A stretch of 55,206 nucleotides of DNA from an uncultured Oscillospiraceae bacterium (GTDB taxonomy: Bacteria > Bacillota > Clostridia > Oscillospirales > Oscillospiraceae), in the NCBI GenBank assembly GCA_934572335.1, contig CAKTKU010000014.1, positions 1 through 55,206 of the forward strand, in the 5' to 3' direction. The position numbers and the translations under genes were made by a program. Shown one piece after another: positions 6,971 through 14,836 of the stretch. Below the pieces are notes generated by a model. It did not search any database, was not told the DNA's origin, and worked only from the letters and a program-made list of their open reading frames with translations. The stretch's first letter is position 1. Each line of letters opens with the position of its first letter.

Positions 6971-7699
6971 ATGGAGCTTTATAATCACCTTGTAAACGAC
7001 ACCCGCGATATGCTCAAGGGCTCGCCGAAGGTGTGGGATTACAGCGAGAGCGCAAAGTGGAAGGACCTCGGCTCGAGCGAGCTGGTGCTGCAGAAGGACG
7101 CGGCGTATGAGCTCGGCGCACAGGGTCACGGCTCCGCAAACTACGTGCTCTTCACCTCCAGCAGCGAGCTTGTGAGCGAGGACAAGGTCATGCTCTTCGG
7201 GCGCGACATGGGCGAGATAAAGTCCGACTGCGACTTCGCGCGTATCGTGCTGCTGCGCATCGGCGTGATGGACGATGATGACGAGAAGGTCTACCGCATG
7301 CTCAAGGATATTGAGTTTGCCAAGTACCACGTTTACCCCGAGGGGTACATGGTGCGCATGTCGCCCGAATCGTTCCGTGAGCAGATCCGCGTCAGCAAGA
7401 CCGCGCTGAAAAAGGGCATAAGCTTCAAGAACATCGGAATGAACTACATCTCCGAGTACAAGAAGGATGCCAACGTCCTCAATGCCACCGTCATTTTCAT
7501 CACTGATCCCGGCTTTGACTATGACGCGCTCAAGAATATGGCGAAGAAGTCCACCGATATTACCGGCACTCTCACCCATATTCTCGAAGGATTGCCCACC
7601 GACTGCTCCGTGTGCGCCCTCAAGGACGTGTGCGAGGAGGTCGAGGGCATGAAGGAGCTGCACTTCGGCGTCGGCTCCAAGGGCACCGACCATCATTGA
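6971..7699 (+). CDS. Stand-alone acetyl-CoA synthase (AcsB/CdhC) domain-like protein
   Basis: 242 aa. Residues about 70-185 follow the pattern of the acetyl-CoA synthase beta-subunit region just before its A-cluster: D-K-V-M-L-F-G-R-D-M-G-E, then Y-M-V-R-M-S-P-E-S-F-R-E, I-G-M-N-Y-I-S-E-Y-K, and V-I-F-I-T-D-P. A short cysteine motif C212-x2-C215-x5-C221 follows, where the enzyme has its longer C-x2-C ligand set. The remaining A-cluster ligands (a fourth cysteine and the C-G-C nickel site) are absent because the protein ends 21 residues later. So it is not a complete acetyl-CoA synthase. It could bind a metal or an iron-sulfur cluster and work with the CooC-like ATPase at the head of this operon. 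No signal peptide. Recognition is from memory of the family. Confidence 0.72.
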   Translation: MELYNHLVNDTRDMLKGSPKVWDYSESAKWKDLGSSELVLQKDAAYELGAQGHGSANYVLFTSSSELVSEDKVMLFGRDMGEIKSDCDFARIVLLRIGVMDDDDEKVYRMLKDIEFAKYHVYPEGYMVRMSPESFREQIRVSKTALKKGISFKNIGMNYISEYKKDANVLNATVIFITDPGFDYDALKNMAKKSTDITGTLTHILEGLPTDCSVCALKDVCEEVEGMKELHFGVGSKGTDHH

Positions 7700-7707
7700 T
7701 CAAAATT

Positions 7708-7740
7708 AAAGAGCGTGGATCACTCCGATCCACGCTCTTT
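7708..7740. terminator. Bidirectional terminator between convergent genes
   Basis: A perfect 14-bp stem (AAAGAGCGTGGATC / GATCCACGCTCTTT) with a 5-nt loop gives a T-run on both strands. It ends the dehydratase operon and the opposing GH20 operon. Confidence 0.9.
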
Positions 7741-7742
7741 TC

Positions 7743-9308
7743 TTATCCTCTTCCGCTTTTGCGCATTGAGCTTATCAGCGCGGGAATATCGGTTAGCCTG
7801 AAAAACTTCTGCACAAAGCTCTGCACAAGCTCGCGGCTCGGCTCAACCTCCGGTCTGCCCTCGGCCGGGATGGAGGCGTTCATGTGCGTGAGATAGCCCA
7901 CCGCCTCCTCAAGCCGCGCGCGTCCCTTCGGGTCCCACCAGTCCTCCGGCGTCGGCGCGATGCCCGCGCGCTCAAGATACTCCACATCCGCGCGCAGGCG
8001 GCGTCTGAAGCCGTCATAGTCCCCCTCGCCGCTCCACGCCAGCTCCGCCAGCGCTGCGGCGCGGGGAAACGCGCGGCTCTCAAGGCGTCCGCAGTCCTCG
8101 ATATGCTCCGCCCAGAGGCAGCCCTCCAGCCCGATGAGCCCCGTCCCCTCAAACGACTTCTTGCCGAAGTGCGGGCGCACGGTGTACACCCTTTTCAGCG
8201 GGATCATGCTGTGCGGATAGTCAAAGTACAGCTCAAACATGTCTGAATATATCCACTCGCCGCCCGCCTCGGCGTACTGCTGCATCTGGTGGCGGTGCTG
8301 AAGCGTCCAATACTGTACCTGTGCGCCGTCGGGTACGCGGTGTGCGCGCAGCGCCTCGTTCCAGCATATCACACACTTGCCCCGCGCGCGGAGCATATCC
8401 GCAGCGCGGCAGCTGAAATAGCCTTGCAGCTGCTCCGCGCCGCCAAGTCCCAGCGCCTCGATGCGCGCCTGACAGTCCGGGCAGGCGCGCCAGCGCGTTT
8501 TGGGCGCTTCGTCGCCGCCGATGTGAAAACGCGCGGACGGGAAAAGCGGGCTTAGCTCGTCCAGCAGCGCCTCTATAAAGTCAAAAACGCTGTCCTTGCC
8601 CGCGCAGAGGATGACGCTGTACACCCCTCCGGCGGTCTTGAGCGCGACGGGCTCCCCCGTGCAGCTGAGCTCCGGGTACGCCGCGAGGATGGCGCTGGTG
8701 TGTCCGGGCAGGTCGATCTCCGGCACGATCTCCACACCGCGCACGCGCGCATACTCCACCACAGCGCGTATCTCATCCTTCGTGTAATACTCCCCGCCGC
8801 ACTCATTGAGCCGCGGGAAGCGCTCGGACTCGACGCGCCAGCCCTGATCGTCGCTGAGGTGCCAATGCAGCACATTCAGCTTCTCCAGCGCAGCGCCCTC
8901 GATGATGCGCATGACCTCCGCCGCCGGGAAAAAGTGCCGCGCGCAGTCAAGCGACAGGGCGCGATGGGCATATTTCGGCGCGTCGGATATATCGCAGCAG
9001 TCTATCTTCCCGCCGTCGATGAGCTTATAGAGCGTCGTGAGCGCCCAGATAACGCCGCGCTCCGACGCCGCCGCGATCTCCGCGCCCGTCTCCGTGACCG
9101 TGAGGCGGTACGCCTCCTCCGGCATAGCCTCACGTCTGAGCGCGATGCGCGCCGCGCCGCCGTCCGGCAGCCCCGTGCGCGCGAAAAACGCCTCCGCGCA
9201 CCACGACGTGAAGTCCGCATAGTCAAACCGCACCCCATCCGCCACACGCAGTGCGCCGCCGCGCACGGCAATGTACGCCGGGCGCGGGATAAGCTCCAGG
9301 ATCTTCAT
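7743..9308 (-). CDS. Beta-N-acetylhexosaminidase, GH20
   Basis: 521 aa. An N-terminal GH20b-like domain (about 1-110) is followed by the TIM barrel with L-H-W-H-L-S-D-D-Q-G-W near 147-157, P-E-I-D-L-P-G-H near 196-203 and the catalytic pair D266-E267 in H-I-G-G-D-E-A. The aspartate positions the substrate acetamido group and the glutamate is the acid/base in substrate-assisted hydrolysis of terminal GlcNAc/GalNAc. No signal peptide is visible, so it probably acts in the cytoplasm on imported or recycled amino sugars. The ribosome site GAGGAGG overlaps the end of the DUF362 gene, and the two are co-transcribed. Confidence 0.92.
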   Translation of the reverse strand: MKILELIPRPAYIAVRGGALRVADGVRFDYADFTSWCAEAFFARTGLPDGGAARIALRREAMPEEAYRLTVTETGAEIAAASERGVIWALTTLYKLIDGGKIDCCDISDAPKYAHRALSLDCARHFFPAAEVMRIIEGAALEKLNVLHWHLSDDQGWRVESERFPRLNECGGEYYTKDEIRAVVEYARVRGVEIVPEIDLPGHTSAILAAYPELSCTGEPVALKTAGGVYSVILCAGKDSVFDFIEALLDELSPLFPSARFHIGGDEAPKTRWRACPDCQARIEALGLGGAEQLQGYFSCRAADMLRARGKCVICWNEALRAHRVPDGAQVQYWTLQHRHQMQQYAEAGGEWIYSDMFELYFDYPHSMIPLKRVYTVRPHFGKKSFEGTGLIGLEGCLWAEHIEDCGRLESRAFPRAAALAELAWSGEGDYDGFRRRLRADVEYLERAGIAPTPEDWWDPKGRARLEEAVGYLTHMNASIPAEGRPEVEPSRELVQSFVQKFFRLTDIPALISSMRKSGRG

Positions 9309-9321
9309 GTTCCGTGCCTCC

Positions 9322-10470
9322 TCATTTGTTGAGCATCCGCGCTATCCACGTCCTGCCCACGCGCATCGCGCCCTTCGGGCAGAACTCCTGACAGCAGAAG
9401 CAGTGTATGCACACGCGCCTGTCTATCCGCGGCAGACCGTCGGCCATGGTGATGGCCTTGGCGGGGCAGATGCCCGCGCACTTGCCGCAGTGGATGCATT
9501 CCGCGGCGTGCAGCTGCGGGAACGGCGTGAGTATGCGGTGGAGCATTTTGTCCACAGCACCGGCAATAAACCCGCCGCCGGAGAGATAGAACGCGGCGTC
9601 GGACTGCGCCGGGGTCTTCTTCACGTCGCGCTGCACAAAATCGTCCAGCGCGCCGGATATGTCCAGCGCGTCCGCCGACGCGGGGCAGAGCCCGCGGTCG
9701 ATGGCGGCGGCGAGCGTCGGCACCTCGCGCGGCTCAAAGCCCAGTATTCTCGCCGCGGCAAGGTCGAGCGCGTGGGCGCTCCCTGCGGCGAGCACAGCGC
9801 CGATCGCGCGCGGCGTCCCCTGCGTCGGTCCGTTGCCCTCCATGCCGACGACCGCGTCGCACAGGCAGAGCCGGGGCTTGAAATACTCGCAGAGGTCGAC
9901 GATCATATCCGCGAAGTCCTCTATCTTCGGGTATTTATAATGATACTCCGGCTTCATCGTGCCGGGGATCGTGCCGAAAAAGTTCTTGACGGCGCAGGTC
10001 ATGCCCATCTGCCCGTGCGTTTTGAGCTTGCAGAAGTCAATTATCGCGTCCGCGTCGTCCAGCCACGCGGTGTACTGAAAGTGCCGCGCCTGTCTGGCCG
10101 CTGGATTCTCCCCATGTGCCTGTGCAAAGTTCTGGTTGAGCTGCGCCCCCGCCGCTTCGCACGCGCGCAGACCCGTCACGTCGTACACGTGGTTGAGGTA
10201 CGCCGCGGTATAAAGCCCGCCGGGGCTGTCGCCCAGCACGACGCTCGCGCCGCGCGAACGCAGGAGCTTCACCAGCTCTGTCAGCAGCACGGGGTGCACC
10301 GTGGCGTCCTCCTCCGGGCGCATCGCGGACACGAGATTGACCTTCACCGCGATCTTCATCCCATCCTGCACCCAGTCGAGCCCGCCCACAGCGGCTATCG
10401 CCGCCTCAAGCGCGGCGCGGCATTCATCCGCGTCATAGCTCGCGCAGCGCACTATGCTCACATCTGCCAT
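9322..10470 (-). CDS. DUF362 protein with C-terminal 2x[4Fe-4S] ferredoxin domain
   Basis: 382 aa. The N-terminal DUF362 domain (about 1-295) is followed by two ferredoxin motifs near 315-370: C-I-H-C-G-K-C-A-G-I-C-P and C-I-H-C-F-C-C-Q-E-F-C-P. DUF362 proteins are redox-associated but of unknown reaction. The start ATG (10470) has GGAGGGG upstream; an in-frame extension further upstream would run into the preceding lipoprotein gene and is not used. It is followed after 13 bp by the hexosaminidase gene. Confidence 0.88.
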   Translation of the reverse strand: MADVSIVRCASYDADECRAALEAAIAAVGGLDWVQDGMKIAVKVNLVSAMRPEEDATVHPVLLTELVKLLRSRGASVVLGDSPGGLYTAAYLNHVYDVTGLRACEAAGAQLNQNFAQAHGENPAARQARHFQYTAWLDDADAIIDFCKLKTHGQMGMTCAVKNFFGTIPGTMKPEYHYKYPKIEDFADMIVDLCEYFKPRLCLCDAVVGMEGNGPTQGTPRAIGAVLAAGSAHALDLAAARILGFEPREVPTLAAAIDRGLCPASADALDISGALDDFVQRDVKKTPAQSDAAFYLSGGGFIAGAVDKMLHRILTPFPQLHAAECIHCGKCAGICPAKAITMADGLPRIDRRVCIHCFCCQEFCPKGAMRVGRTWIARMLNK

Positions 10471-10510
10471 ATCGTCCCCTCCGTATATTTCACTTATTGT
10501 ATTCAGCTTA

Positions 10511-11650
10511 TCAATCAAACGCGCTTTCGTACTCCGGCAGGATGTTCCCCTCGTCCTCAATGAGCTCGTTGGAGAGCAGCGTGAACGCGCCGTTCTCGCC
10601 GGGTCGCAGAGTGACCACATGGGTGAACGCGCGGTCCGCCGCGTATTCGATGAACACCGCGTCCACTGTGAGCGTAAGCGTCCCGTCCGGGTTCTCGCGC
10701 ACCTCCGTTACCTCCGGCACGGGCACCTTCGCGCCGTTATGTATGCCGTCTATCGTCACGGCGTAGGCATCCTCCGCCGCGTCCAGCCGCGCCATGCGGG
10801 CGATCTCGTCACTTGTCAGCGGGAGATAGCGCATGATGACCGCCTCGAACTCCGCGCGCGGCACAAGGGAGAGCATCGTCCCCTCCCGCACGGGATAGGG
10901 ATTATCAAAACATGAGATATATGCCCCGTTCGCGGCATGCCAGAGCGAAAGGAAAGCGTCGCGCAGCTCCACCGCGCCCATGTCGGGCGCTGTCCACATC
11001 GTCGTGAAAAGATTGTTGTGGTTATAGCCTATCGGCGCGATGTACTCGGCACAGGCAGCGTCGCACGCCGCGTCGTGCGGCGCGAGGCGGAGCATGACCG
11101 TCGGCTCAATATACCCGTCGTGCTTGCTGGCAGCGGTGTTATCAGGTATGGCGCAGGTGTAGATCAGATAGTCCTTCTCCGTGAGCATGAGCCGCTCAAG
11201 CGCGTAGTCGGCAGTGAAAGTGATCTCCGTCCCCGCGCGCGGCGTCTGCGCCACGGCGCAGCGCCACTCCTCGCCGTCATTATATATGCACATGCCGATG
11301 AGCGCGCCGTCAGCGCACACGCGCATGACGGTCACTCTGCCGTTCTCCCCCACTTCCTGCGCCGCGAAGAACGCATGCACGAGCTCCGCCCCGGCGAAGT
11401 CCAGCCGTCCCGCCTCGTCCGCCGCGGCAAAGCCCACCGCGTCGAGCGCGTCGAGCGCCGACTGCACATCCTGCGCATAGGCCGTGATACCGGCGGCGCG
11501 GAGCGTGTCGCGCGAGAGTGCTGTGTGGACGCTCTCCTCCTCTTCCGCCGCGCTCTCCCTGCCGCAGCCCGAAAGACCGAGCATAACGGCGCACGCAAGC
11601 GCCGCGGCAAGCGCGCGGGATATTCCTTTTACAAAATGGTAAATGCCCAT
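10511..11650 (-). CDS. Predicted lipoprotein of unknown function
   Basis: 379 aa. A lipoprotein signal peptide is clear: basic start, a hydrophobic stretch rich in alanine and leucine, then lipobox L-S-G-C with the cysteine near residue 29. The mature part is acidic and shows no domain I recognise. ATG at 11650 has GAGGGGTGAGG upstream. First gene of a lipoprotein-DUF362-GH20 operon, so an envelope role linked to amino-sugar turnover is possible but only inferred. Confidence 0.82.
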   Translation of the reverse strand: MGIYHFVKGISRALAAALACAVMLGLSGCGRESAAEEEESVHTALSRDTLRAAGITAYAQDVQSALDALDAVGFAAADEAGRLDFAGAELVHAFFAAQEVGENGRVTVMRVCADGALIGMCIYNDGEEWRCAVAQTPRAGTEITFTADYALERLMLTEKDYLIYTCAIPDNTAASKHDGYIEPTVMLRLAPHDAACDAACAEYIAPIGYNHNNLFTTMWTAPDMGAVELRDAFLSLWHAANGAYISCFDNPYPVREGTMLSLVPRAEFEAVIMRYLPLTSDEIARMARLDAAEDAYAVTIDGIHNGAKVPVPEVTEVRENPDGTLTLTVDAVFIEYAADRAFTHVVTLRPGENGAFTLLSNELIEDEGNILPEYESAFD

Positions 11651-11703
11651 TTCCTCACCCCTCATGTTACCAATTTTATCACAATACCGCGCCATATGCC
11701 ATA

Positions 11704-11732
11704 TTGATTTGTTCAAAAATGAATGCTATAAT
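11704..11732 (+). promoter_or_regulatory. Promoter of the transglycosylase gene
   Basis: TTGATT, a 17-bp spacer and TATAAT, with a TG one base before the -10. It lies about 45 bp before the start codon. A minus-strand -10 (TAAAAT preceded by TGTGA) for the divergent lipoprotein lies just to the left, at about 11674-11679. Confidence 0.75.
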
Positions 11733-11776
11733 ATTGCAAAACAGCAAACAATTCGACAATTGAGGAGGCGCGGCGC

Positions 11777-12538
11777 ATGAAGACGAAAACGAAGATGAAG
11801 CCGAGCTGGAAAATATTTTTGTGCATACTCGGCGCGCTGTTCATCATCGGCGCGGCCGCCTTCGGCGTGCTGATGGTAAAGGGCTACGAGATGTACAAGG
11901 AGGCCGTCGCCGAGACGCCCATCGAGGGGCTGATGGACGATATACGCGCGCGTCCGGGCGAATTTGTGACCGTGGACGAGCTTCCGCAGATGTACATTGA
12001 CGCTGTCATCACAGCGGAGGATCGCCGGTTTTACACGCACGATGGCATTGACGTGATCTCCATTGCGCGTGCGGTGCTTGTCGATATAAAGACCATGTCG
12101 TTCGCCGAGGGCGGCAGCACCATCACCCAGCAGCTCGCCAAGAATGAGCTGTTCACCCAGCGCAAGCACCTTGAGCGCAAGTTTGCGGAGATATTCGCCG
12201 CGCGCGCCATTGAGGACGTGTACACCAAGGACGAGATCTTTGAGATGTACGTCAACTCCATATATTTCGGCAGCGGGTACTACGGCATTTCAAACGCGGC
12301 GCTGGGGTACTTTGAGGTCGAGCCGTCGGAGATGAGTGATCTTATTTCCGTGTTCCTCGCGGGTCTGCCCAACGCCCCGTCCGTCTACTCCCCCGACAAC
12401 AGTGTCTATCTCGCCACACGGCGCATGACCGTTGTTCTGCAGCGCATGATAAACTACGACGTCATCACCGTGGAAAAGGCCGACCAGCTCATGGCAGAGG
12501 CGTACAGCATAGCGTTTTTGTGCAATTACGCACCATAA
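11777..12538 (+). CDS. Monofunctional peptidoglycan glycosyltransferase, GT51
   Basis: 253 aa. One N-terminal transmembrane anchor (about 12-34) is followed by the lysozyme-like GT51 domain with the catalytic glutamate E81 in E-D-R-R-F-Y-T-H-D-G and the G-G-S-T-I-T-Q-Q-L-A-K-N motif near 112-123. It polymerises lipid II into glycan strands on the outer face of the membrane. There is no penicillin-binding transpeptidase domain, so it is an MtgA-like enzyme rather than a class A PBP. Ribosome site GAGGAGG. Single-gene transcript closed by a terminator. Confidence 0.92.
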   Translation: MKTKTKMKPSWKIFLCILGALFIIGAAAFGVLMVKGYEMYKEAVAETPIEGLMDDIRARPGEFVTVDELPQMYIDAVITAEDRRFYTHDGIDVISIARAVLVDIKTMSFAEGGSTITQQLAKNELFTQRKHLERKFAEIFAARAIEDVYTKDEIFEMYVNSIYFGSGYYGISNAALGYFEVEPSEMSDLISVFLAGLPNAPSVYSPDNSVYLATRRMTVVLQRMINYDVITVEKADQLMAEAYSIAFLCNYAP

Positions 12539-12542
12539 GTAG

Positions 12543-12576
12543 TAAAAAGGCTGTCCCTGTCGGGACAGCCTTTTTA
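12543..12576. terminator. Bidirectional terminator
   Basis: A perfect 15-bp stem (TAAAAAGGCTGTCCC and its complement) with loop TGTC, and T-runs on both strands. It separates the converging GT51 and DUF308 genes. Confidence 0.92.
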
Positions 12577-12589
12577 CGGTGTCTGCGCG

Positions 12590-13219
12590 TCACTCATCGA
12601 GATGTGTGTCGTCCGAGTCGTCATAGACGACGTCGGAGTAGTCAAGATTATTCCTGTAATAGTCCTTCGCCTTTTTGACATAGCGTGAGATATATGTCAC
12701 ATCGCAGATGTTGAGCACACCGTTGAAGAGAAGGCTTATGCCGAGGAGAATGACGAGCACGTTCGCGCTGGCGTTCGGACTGAATATGAGCACGATGCCC
12801 GCCGCGGCGGAGAGCAGCAGCGCCGCGAACGTCAGCCACCAGCCGCCCGCCGAGACATAGCGCCGCGCCTCAAGCACGGTCTGTATCTTGAAAAGGCTGC
12901 CCGCGAGGATGCCGATGCCGACCATGATGCAGATGAAGTTCATCAGCTCCAAGGGATTTGCAATGACTATGACGCCCAGCACCGCGAAGAAGATGCCCAT
13001 CGCCAGCACATTGCGCGACATGAGCAGCGGGGCGTTGCCCGTGAAGTACACCACCAGCTCCACCGCGCCAAACACCAGCAGCCCGACGCCGAGGATCACG
13101 CCCATCGCCGAGAGCGAGAAGCCCGGATAAAAGAGCATCACGAGCCCCAGCACGCACTCCAGCGCGGAGATGATGACATACGAGAGCTTTACGGTTTTCA
13201 AAATGCCGTTATCTTTCAT
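12590..13219 (-). CDS. HdeD-like DUF308 membrane protein
   Basis: 209 aa with six hydrophobic segments arranged as paired repeats, followed by a 35-residue acidic cytoplasmic tail rich in Asp and Tyr. This is the DUF308/HdeD layout. E. coli HdeD is linked to acid resistance, but clostridial relatives are uncharacterised. GGGGG lies nine bases before the ATG, and a TATAAT-like -10 lies near 13246-13252 on the minus strand. Confidence 0.8.
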   Translation of the reverse strand: MKDNGILKTVKLSYVIISALECVLGLVMLFYPGFSLSAMGVILGVGLLVFGAVELVVYFTGNAPLLMSRNVLAMGIFFAVLGVIVIANPLELMNFICIMVGIGILAGSLFKIQTVLEARRYVSAGGWWLTFAALLLSAAAGIVLIFSPNASANVLVILLGISLLFNGVLNICDVTYISRYVKKAKDYYRNNLDYSDVVYDDSDDTHLDE

Positions 13220-13311
13220 CTTTAAAACCCCCTTTTTGTTTGCTTATATTATAACACACTGTTCCGCTGTTGAAGCTCAAATTTTGTTGAACTGCGGGCA
13301 TTTTTTAGCTG

Positions 13312-13340
13312 TTGACTTTTCAGGAATACACGGCTATAAT
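13312..13340 (+). promoter_or_regulatory. Promoter of the tandem MATE genes
   Basis: TTGACT, a 17-bp spacer and TATAAT: a near-consensus sigma-A promoter 70 bp before the first MATE start codon. Confidence 0.82.
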
Positions 13341-13409
13341 AGCTGCTCACTGTGTATTATTTGCGTGTATTATTATATAGTGTTGTGTGGATATGAGGTT
13401 GAGGTTTTT

Positions 13410-14816
13410 ATGGAAAAGAGTGAACAGCTTACACTGCGCAGCTGCGTGATCGGCGACCGCGCGTTTTACAGCCGCGTGCTGACCGTGGTGCTGCCGATAA
13501 TCGTGCAGAACACGCTCACAAATGTTGTGAGCCTTCTGGACAACGTGATGGTGGGGCAGGTCGGCACGCTGCCAATGAGCGGCGTCGCCATCGTGAGCCA
13601 GCTTCTGCTGGTGTACTATCTGTCGATATGGGGCAGCACCGCGGGCGCGGGCATATTCGGCGCGCAGTTTTTCGGCCGCGGCGACATGGACGGCGTGAAG
13701 CACACGTTCCGCTTCAAGCTCATCATCTCCGCCGCCATCACGCTCGCCGCGCTGCTGCTTCTGGGCTTCGGCGGGCGCGCGCTTATCACGCATTATATCG
13801 CCGCGGACACCTCCCCCGCCGACGCGGAGCTGACGATGCACTACGCGCTGGACTATCTTGACATAATGATGGTCGGGCTCATCCCGTTCGGGCTGACGCA
13901 GTGCTACGCCGGAACGCTGCGCGAGAGCGGGGAGACGGTGCTGCCGATGAAGGCGAGCATCGCCGCGATAGCCGTCAACTTTGTTTTCAACGCGCTGCTG
14001 ATCTTCGGTCTGTGCGGCTTCCCGCGCCTCGGCGTGGAGGGCGCGGCAATCGCAACCGTGCTGTCGCGCTTTGTGGAGCTGGCGATCGTGCTTGTCTCAG
14101 TGCACCGCCGGCATGAGCGCTACACATACTTTTTAGGGGTGTACCGCGCGTTTTTCGACATTCCCGGCACGCTCGCGCGCAGCATAACGTCAAAATCCCT
14201 GCCGCTTTTGTGCAACGAGCTTCTGTGGAGCATGGGGCAGGCGGTGCTGCTGCAATGCTACAGCGTGCGCGGCATCCAGGTCGTGGCGGCGATGAACATA
14301 TGCAGCACCGTCGCGCAGATATTCAACACCGCCTATCTCTCCCTCGGCAACGCCACCGGCATCATCGTCGGGCAGGAGTTGGGCGCGGACCGGCTGATAA
14401 ACGCGCGGCGCACCGCGTGGCGCATGATGGTGCTGTCACTTATAAGCTGTGTGGTGATGGGGGCGCTGCTCGCGCTGTGCGCGCCGTTCATTCCGCTGAT
14501 ATACAATGTGGAGCACTCCATACGCACCCTCGCGGCGGAGCTTATCCGCGTGTGCGCGGTGTGCATGCCGCTGTTCGGCATCGCCAACTGCTCCTTCTTC
14601 ACGATACGCTCCGGCGGAAAAACGCTCATGACCTTCCTCTTCGACAGCTGCTTTTCATGGGTCGTGTCCGTCCCGGCGGCGTACTTCCTCTCGCGCTACT
14701 CCGCGCTGGGCATAGTTGAGGTGTATCTCGCCGTCAGCGCACTGGATGTTATCAAGTGCATCATCGGCATAACGCTGCTGAAAAAGGGCATATGGGTGAA
14801 AAATATAGTCAAGTGA
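13410..14816 (+). CDS. MATE family efflux transporter (first of tandem pair)
   Basis: 468 aa with about 12 membrane segments in two homologous halves, typical of MATE cation-coupled multidrug exporters (V-S-L-L-D-N-V-M-V-G-Q-V-G near the first helix pair). Start ATG 13410 is chosen because GAGGTTGAGG precedes it; in-frame sequence further upstream contains the promoter. Separated by only 20 bp from a second MATE gene, so the two are co-transcribed. Substrate unknown. Confidence 0.9.
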   Translation: MEKSEQLTLRSCVIGDRAFYSRVLTVVLPIIVQNTLTNVVSLLDNVMVGQVGTLPMSGVAIVSQLLLVYYLSIWGSTAGAGIFGAQFFGRGDMDGVKHTFRFKLIISAAITLAALLLLGFGGRALITHYIAADTSPADAELTMHYALDYLDIMMVGLIPFGLTQCYAGTLRESGETVLPMKASIAAIAVNFVFNALLIFGLCGFPRLGVEGAAIATVLSRFVELAIVLVSVHRRHERYTYFLGVYRAFFDIPGTLARSITSKSLPLLCNELLWSMGQAVLLQCYSVRGIQVVAAMNICSTVAQIFNTAYLSLGNATGIIVGQELGADRLINARRTAWRMMVLSLISCVVMGALLALCAPFIPLIYNVEHSIRTLAAELIRVCAVCMPLFGIANCSFFTIRSGGKTLMTFLFDSCFSWVVSVPAAYFLSRYSALGIVEVYLAVSALDVIKCIIGITLLKKGIWVKNIVK

Positions 14817-14836
14817 CGCGGTAATGAGGTGCTGTT

